A stretch of DNA of 64,000 bases, taken from positions 14,116,270 through 14,180,269 of the forward strand of contig NC_052669.1 of assembly GCF_016802725.1 (NCBI RefSeq). Reading direction: 5' to 3'. Source of the stretch: Solenopsis invicta. Lineage: Eukaryota; Arthropoda; Insecta; Hymenoptera; Formicidae. The notes beneath the pieces were generated by a model. The model was given only the letters and a program-made list of their open reading frames with translations, searched no databases and was not told the origin of the DNA. Position 1 is the first letter of the stretch. Every line of letters begins with the position of its first letter. The position numbers were made by a program, and so were the translations under genes. This document shows, one piece after another, positions 58,721 through 64,000 of this stretch.

Positions 58721-58894
58721 CATACACATGTAATAAATATATTATATTAAAAATTTTAAAAACTATGTTAACCGATAACATTTTTTACAAATGATCCTTT
58801 ACATTCTTGAGTTATCAATAAAATAACTTTAAATTATTATTATATATATCGTCAGTTAATGGTAAGGCAGTTATTTGTTATGAACAAAATTAGA

Positions 58895-59460
58895 AATTAA
58901 TCTTTATTCGTTATTCAGAATTTATAGAATAAAAATAAAAATAATTTCAGTCGTTTATTTTGTTATTCAAAGAGAATTGAATAGGAAAATAAATTTTTGT
59001 TCCTTATTCAAGATGTATTGAGTATAGGATAAGTGCTTATTCATTATTTCACAGAATGATTAAATAACTTTTAAATTTTTATTCGTCATTTTTAAGTAGC
59101 TGAATAATGATTAAATTTTTATTCATCATTTACAAGTGAATAACGAATTGAATAACGAATAAATTTTTATTCATTATTTATAAGAGGCCGAATAACAAAT
59201 AAATTTTTATTCATTATTTACAAGCAACTGAATAACGAATAAATTTTTATTCATTATTTACAAGAGGCTGAATAACGAATAAATTTTTATTCATTATTTA
59301 TAAGAGGCCGAATAACGAATAAATTTTTATTCATCATTCACAAGTGGTTGAATAACGAATAAATATTTATTCATTATTTACGAGAGGCTGAATAACGAAT
59401 AAATTTTTATTCTTCATTTATAAGAGGCCGAATAATGAATAAATTTTTATTCATCAATTT
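58895..59460. repeat. Subterminal tandem array of the hAT element, right
   Basis: Same roughly 40-bp units as the left array, in inverse orientation, about eleven to twelve copies. Confidence 0.85.
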
Positions 59461-59527
59461 TTTATTATTTAAATAAGAAATTATTCTTTAATGCCCATCC
59501 CTGTATATATATATATATATATATTTA

Positions 59528-60803
59528 TTAGGAGTATAAATAAATTTCCGCCGTTTTTTATCAAAAATTGGACATTTATTGTGAAAGAACGGTACCTAAT
59601 GTTTTATTCGAAGTATTGTCCATCGCTAGCCACTACTTTTTCCCATCTTTCTGGCAGTATACGGATACCGCGTCGGAAGAATGCTTCATCTTTTGAAGCT
59701 ATCCACAAATCGACCCAATTTTTTGTATCTTCATATGATGTGAAGTGTTGCTTAGACAGGCCATGCGCCATCGATCGAAACAGGTAGTAATCAGAAGGAG
59801 CAATGTCTGGTGAATACGGCGGGTGGGGTAAAACTTCCCAATTGAGTGTTTCCAGGTAGGTTTTGACCAACGCCGCAACATGTGGACGAGCATTATCATG
59901 CAGAAGAATAACTTTGTTGTGTCTGGAGTAGTAGTGGGCACGTTTTTCCTTGAGTACTCGGCTCAATCTCATCAATTGTGTTCGGTAGAGAGCCCCAGTA
60001 ATGGTTTCATTCGGTTTGAGCAACTCATAATGCACGACACCAAGCTGATCCCACCAAATACACAACATCAGCTTTCTTCGATAAATGTTCGGCTTGGCTG
60101 TCGATGTTGAAGCATGGCCAGGTGGTCCCCATGATTTCTTCTCCTTTGGGTTATTGTAGTGGATCCATTTTTCATCACCAGTGACTATACGATGCAAAAA
60201 ACCCTTTCGTTTATGCCTGGCAAGCAGCATTTCACATGTGAAAAATCGGCGTTTAACGTTTCTCGGCTTCAGTTCATATGGAATCCAGTTTCCTTGTTTT
60301 TGAATCATTCCCAATGATTTTAAGCGATGTGAAATTGCTGGTTGAGTCACTCCTAATGTAAGTGCAAGTGCTTCTTGCGTTTGGCACGAATCTTCATCTA
60401 ATAATGTTTTCAATTCCGCGTCTTCGTACACTTTCGGCCTTCCGCTACGTTTTTTGTTTTCGACATCAAATTCACCGTTCTTAAACTTGTAAAACCACTC
60501 ACGGCAACTTCTCTCACTTAAGGCAGCCCTATGCTTCTACAAGCAATCGATGCGCCTCGGCTGCAGATTTCTTCAAATTAAAGAAGTAAATCAAAAGCTC
60601 CTGCAAATGACGCTTATTCAGCTCAAAACTCATTTTCGCACGAAAAAAGATATATGATGCTGATACAAAATCGCTAATATTTTAAGGTTATGTTGTTGCC
60701 AGATGTCCAACCTTACGATATACCGTTTTACAGACAATTTCAATCATAACATACTAGTGGCGCCATTTTTTGTGAAACGGCGGAAACTTATTTATACTCC
60801 TAA
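59528..60803 (-). mobile_element. Mariner element 5, 1276 bp, best preserved
   Basis: Ends TTAGGAGTATAAATAAATTT and, reversed, TTAGGAGTATAAATAAGTTT, then CCGCCGTTT; TA on both sides (59526-59527, 60804-60805). Same family as mariner 1. Inserted in the (TA)n tract next to the hAT element. Confidence 0.92.
59604..60633 (-). pseudogene. Mariner transposase with one small indel
   Basis: Start MSFELNKRHLQELLIYFFNL at 60633. Near 60530 a few bases are missing and a TAG appears, then the frame is open for 275 codons to the stop at 59604. HTH (LALTLGVTQPAISHRLKSLG), WIPYELKPRNVKRRF linker, TGDEKWIHYNNPKEKKSW (first Asp), LLHDNARPHVA (second), YSPDIAPSDYYLFRSM (third; 34 residues after the second), and C-terminus KVVASDGQYFE. 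All three catalytic Asp residues are present. Only the N-terminal indel blocks translation. Confidence 0.9.
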
Positions 60804-60805
60804 TA

Positions 60806-61155
60806 TATACACTTACATATATATATATATATCGATATGACGTGAAACGTCCCATATATATATATATATATATATGTACTCTGACATCTCCAACGACCTC
60901 GATTTTCAATATTTTGATATTTATCTTATATTTAAGTTTATGTTTTGTAAATTATTCTTATTAGAGTAACTAAGTAAAGACAACTTTTTATTATCGTTCT
61001 ATATTGTGTGATAAAATTATAAAATATAATATATTGTTTATCTTTTTAATTGTTAGTTTATTGACCTATCTCTTTATATTATTGTTTAGAACGTACAATT
61101 GTTAATTAATACAATCATAATTAAAATTAAGTCATAATTAAAAGAATTTTTTAAC
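60806..61155. other. AT-rich region, no gene seen
   Basis: Remnants of the (TA)n tract to about 60880, with ATATGACGTGAAACGTCCCATAT-like palindromic sequence inside, then AT-rich sequence that ends in a splice-acceptor-like TTTTTAACCTTAG before 61156. Confidence 0.35.
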
Positions 61156-61345
61156 CTTAGTTGGCAACGTAATTGAAAATGAACATGATAAAACTGATAA
61201 TGATAATAGTGGTGCTGATGATAATGAAGGTTCTGATGATAATGATAAGGCTCACAGTAATAATAGTACTGACAATATTTTGCCAGTTAAAGTTAATCTT
61301 GAAGAAAATGAAAAAACAGCAAAAAAAAAAGATTAAATAAAAATC
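61156..61345 (+). pseudogene. Exon of an unidentified acidic protein
   Basis: After an AG acceptor, the frame reads GNVIENEHDKTDNDNSGADD, then NEGSDDNDKA and LPVKVNLEENEKTAKKK, i.e. Asp/Asn-rich followed by a basic patch. The frame breaks in a run of ten A's; a GT donor (CTGGTAAAC) follows. It is probably linked with the coiled-coil exon at 63390, with the solo LTR in the intron. It may be a second gene of another DNA transposon (compare 1-1261); I do not recognise the family. Confidence 0.4.
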
Positions 61346-62163
61346 TGGTAAACATATATTTTTTATTTAAAATTTTAATAATAGATTATGTTACGTCTGC
61401 CGAGAAAATTTTTATTTTTCCGCGCCATTCGTACTAATAACAGCTTAATTAGTATCCGGAAATAACCTCCGATCAATCAGATAAATCCCGCATCAGTCGA
61501 TATCGCTCGATTTCAAATCTCATCATACGGCTTGGCTACATCGTGCCGCCCCCTCGACGCGCAACACCCGCGAGCGTCCATCGGCGCGAGACAAACATCG
61601 TGCGCGCCGACCCCTCGGCTCGCGGCCCTCTCTGATACCAACAAGCTCCGCGCGTTGGAATTCTATTCATCTTTCCAATTTAATACAAAATATTAAGAAC
61701 GGCAAATTTATAATTATCTAAACGTGATCCACTCATGGACGCTTCCCACTGCTGCGCCATGCAACTCCGATCGAAACAACTCTAAAATCACGGCCACTAA
61801 AAATGCCAAATAATTTTGAATCAATTAATCTCTTACGAACGATAATAAAACCTTAACTTTTTATATGTAAAACTACTGCATGTGCTTGGCGCTATCGCCT
61901 CACACACTCTCAATTATAATATAAATTCTATTAAATTCTATTAATTTTCTGAGCACTGGATTTCGCGTCGGGGCTTGGTATGCGGTGCCCCCGCGAGTCG
62001 CGATCCCCGGAGAAGTCTACAAGCGCTCGCGCGATATAGGCGCAAGCCGCGCGGTCGCGGAACGGGGCGGGCTTCTAAGGGCCACACGTTACAAAAAAAT
62101 CGCTCCGAATTTTCCGCGAACCTGAGGAATCGTCCCGCGACACCTCTTGCCCATATCCTTGCC

Positions 62164-62204
62164 TATATAAGGAGCGAAATCGGAGCTCGAGATTCAGATC
62201 AGTC
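62164..62204 (+). promoter_or_regulatory. TATA box and initiator-like site in solo LTR 3
   Basis: TATATAAGG at 62164 is followed 32-37 bases later by TTCAGA and TCAGTC, which fit the arthropod initiator consensus TCAGT. Such an LTR could drive plus-strand transcription toward 63390. Confidence 0.5.
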
Positions 62205-62751
62205 TTGTTGGTCGAGTGAGATTCGCTGCCATCGGCGACCACCAATGTTCAGACCTCCAGGTACGATCTCAGCGACGGGAGGGTTTTACTCCTGACGAAG
62301 ACGTTGGTCTTCGGGGTGGCCCCGGTCGGATCGCCTCTTTCCCTCTCCCTCCTTCCCACTAGAGATCCTGAGGGTTGAACCACGCCTAGCGTTAGCTAGA
62401 GTGTGGCCTCACTCGTTTCTCTGCTTCCCTCCCTTTCATCCGAGCGTTGGAGAAGACTCGCGAAAGCGACTCTCCGACGTTTCCCCTCACTCCCTCTCCT
62501 ACGGCGTCGAAGAAGACTCGCTAACGCGACTCTTCGACACCGTCCTTCTACTTTTCCCAACCCGTCGAGGAAGACTCGCTAGCGCGACTCCTCGACGCTT
62601 TCACCGCCCCCTCTTTTTCCGTACAATATCCACCTTCAAGGGAGGCATTCTAACGAGTGGCCACTCCGACCCAGCGGATTCGTTTCTCATAACGTATACT
62701 CGATTAATAATTTATCTTACTAAAACTCGTAGATCATTCATACTGAACTTT

Positions 62752-62771
62752 CTCTCTCTCTCTCTCTCTCG
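62752..62771. repeat. (CT)n microsatellite
   Basis: CT dinucleotide run inside solo LTR 3. Confidence 0.9.
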
Positions 62772-63389
62772 CGTTAAAGTCGTCCATTCGGAAGATCGGT
62801 AAGTTAATTGCTCATTTACGCATTCACATGGCAATCCTTCTCCCATATTAACTCTACCATGTCTCGCTTGAAGCACATATGGGCAAACTTAGGGCACACC
62901 GCGCGTACGCCGGCGGCAGAAAGCGCTTCTTTCCCAAGATGATGCGGAAGCATAACTAGGGATCGGCACGGGAAAATCCGTTTTACCCGCAGCCCCCATA
63001 TGTAACCATCTACTATTCTGTAATCACGAAAATATATATACATATTCAGTTTAATCATTACACGCTTTGTCATTCATTTAATCCCACGCCAAGCTCAAGC
63101 ACACATGTTACAACTCCTGTAGCTTTAATAAAATGCTACTACATTTTCTAAAACTACTGCTTATTAATCACCTAATAATATATCTTCCTACAATACCTCC
63201 TATTTCCCATACAAGGAATTTGTCGCTTATCCGGCCGTGTTATCGCACGATTCGGAGCCGCGACTGGTGACAGCTGCCTTAACACCGAAAGAACCAAAAG
63301 TCACCCACGTCCCGGATCGCAGCCTTCGCGAATCCGCGAACGTAACAGATTATATATGTAACAAATAGTATTTATTTTGCTTTTTAAAA

Positions 63390-63715
63390 AGAAAAAGTTA
63401 CAAGACCGCTTCAAAAAACTGAACAGAGGAATGGTTCACATTGCAAAATACTATCTTGAATTCAATGTTAGAGCATCAAGATAAAAGGCAAAAAGAATTA
63501 ATTCAACAAGAAATAGATAAGCAAAAAGAACGGGAGCAACATGAAATAGAAAACGAACGTAACTTTCAACGGGAACAAACTAATTTAATTATGCAAACCT
63601 TTCACAAAGTATACAAATGTTAAATCCTCAAATGCCTCTATTTCCTCAAAATAATTATTTATCTGTAAACTTAATTCCTGTAAATTCTGAAATGAAATGT
63701 TTTTACTAAATAGTG
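63390..63715 (+). pseudogene. Coiled-coil exon of an unidentified protein
   Basis: Reads WFTLQNTILNSMLEHQDKRQ, then a long Lys/Glu/Gln-rich helix (KELIQQEIDKQKEREQHEIE) and LIMQTFHK. After a small frame shift near 63610 it continues MLNPQMPLFPQNNYLSV to a stop near 63708. Layout (acidic exon, then C-terminal coiled coil) resembles transposon-encoded or host Myb/MADF-type proteins. No name is justified. Confidence 0.4.
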
Positions 63716-63877
63716 TTTTATTAGCAAAAATATAAGATATATTTTTTTCAGATGAATAATGTTGGTCTTTCACTTTTTAAAATAAATCAAAAAGAAAAAA
63801 AAATATAAAGATACACACAGAAGCTACTTCAAAAGAAGATTTATCCAAAAAGTTTTAGTTAAAACTATCCCTTACAG
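63716..63877. other. AT-rich region, no gene seen
   Basis: No feature recognised. Confidence 0.3.
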
Positions 63878-64000
63878 CACAGAAAATTGCAGCAACATTG
63901 CATCAATGTTGCAATGTTGCAGATTGCAATGTAATATTACGGAGACATTGTAGAAACATAAATTAACAATATGCTTGCAACGTCTCATGGCATATGCCAG
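63878..64000. repeat. Possible transposon end with TTGCAGCAACATTGC words
   Basis: Starts near CAGCACAGAAAATTGCAGC and contains repeated GCAACATTGCA, CAATGTTGCA and TTGCAATGT words in both orientations, like a subterminal repeat region. The element would continue beyond the window, so it cannot be checked. Confidence 0.35.

Larger units (their letters stand above)
53144..59503 (-). mobile_element. hAT element with 2-kb inverted arms, 6360 bp
   Basis: Ends CAGGGATGGGCAT (left) and, reversed, CAGGGATGGGCAT (right), typical of hAT. TATATATA lies on both sides, compatible with an 8-bp duplication but not diagnostic inside a TA tract. Left arm 53144-55327 and right arm 57451-59503 are inverted copies carrying the 3' half of the transposase gene, a GT/CA microsatellite and a 40-bp repeat array. 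The unique middle holds the 5' half of the gene. Confidence 0.85.
61389..63347. mobile_element. Solo LTR 3, 1959 bp
   Basis: Ends TGTTACGTCTGCC and GCGAACGTAACA; GATTA flanks both sides (61384-61388, 63348-63352). GC-rich compared with the window. Three related segments at about 62450-62600 repeat GAAGACTCGCNANCGCGACTC. No coding domain of a retroelement is seen, so a solo LTR is the simplest reading. Confidence 0.65.

Noticed and set aside
61975..62802. Two plus-strand open frames of 106 and 133 codons in solo LTR 3
   Set aside because: Arg/Pro/Ser-rich composition without domains, inside a unit defined by LTR ends; likely chance frames in GC-rich DNA.
1..64000. CRISPR arrays, operons, bacterial promoters, tRNA or rRNA genes
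   Set aside because: Introns, TE classes and composition are those of an animal nuclear genome; no clover-leaf or rRNA-like segment was recognised by eye, though a tRNA scan was not possible.

Overview
The window looks like AT-rich insect nuclear DNA, most likely from an ant or another hymenopteran. The grounds are spliced genes with GT/AG introns, several mariner-type elements, a Ty3/Gypsy retrotransposon, PIF/Harbinger and hAT elements, long (TA)n and (CA)n tracts, and proteins of the DUF4806 type that I associate with ant proteomes. The species call is inference. I see no ordinary host gene that is intact; almost everything is transposable-element (TE) sequence, nested several layers deep.

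Layout. (1) 1-15073: right part of a PIF/Harbinger-like element with a plus-strand accessory gene (1-1261) and a broken minus-strand HARBI1-like nuclease (14867-4352). Into it were inserted a solo LTR (1504-4023, itself holding two MITEs) and an 8.6-kb two-gene element 'A' (5567-14213, itself holding a mariner at 6286-7589). (2) 15074-15890: mariner fragment. (3) 15972-28934: 13-kb element 'B', a large imperfect palindrome holding an intact 708-residue transposase, an almost intact DUF4806 gene, a second inverted DUF4806 copy, two TatD-nuclease fragments and a deleted mariner. (4) about 29830-43790: one old mariner cut into three pieces by element 'D' (29994-33299, with a solo LTR inside) and by the 9.8-kb two-gene element 'C' (33822-43626). 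(5) 43873-44264: a truncated relative, 'E'. (6) 45659-60806: an old (TA)n tract apparently hit in series by a Tc1 element, a Gypsy element, a hAT element and a mariner. (7) 60806-64000: exons of an unidentified acidic/coiled-coil protein split by a solo LTR that carries promoter motifs.

The main result is a family of large DNA transposons (A, B, C). Their termini run CCC-(T)-AGCA-(A)ACA, and the target duplication is 2 bp: TT for A, AA for B, AC for C and AA for D. For C and D the duplication is confirmed by continuity of the interrupted mariner. Each full element pairs a large transposase resembling the Tnp2/EnSpm-CMC type with a second, multi-exon gene encoding a DUF4806-type protein. I propose that the second protein is a transposon-encoded accessory factor. 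Elements B and hAT both carry kilobase-long inverted duplications of their own coding regions, which could produce double-stranded RNA.

Limits: homology calls come from recognising motifs by eye. No database search, alignment program or expression data was available. Frameshift positions are approximate.
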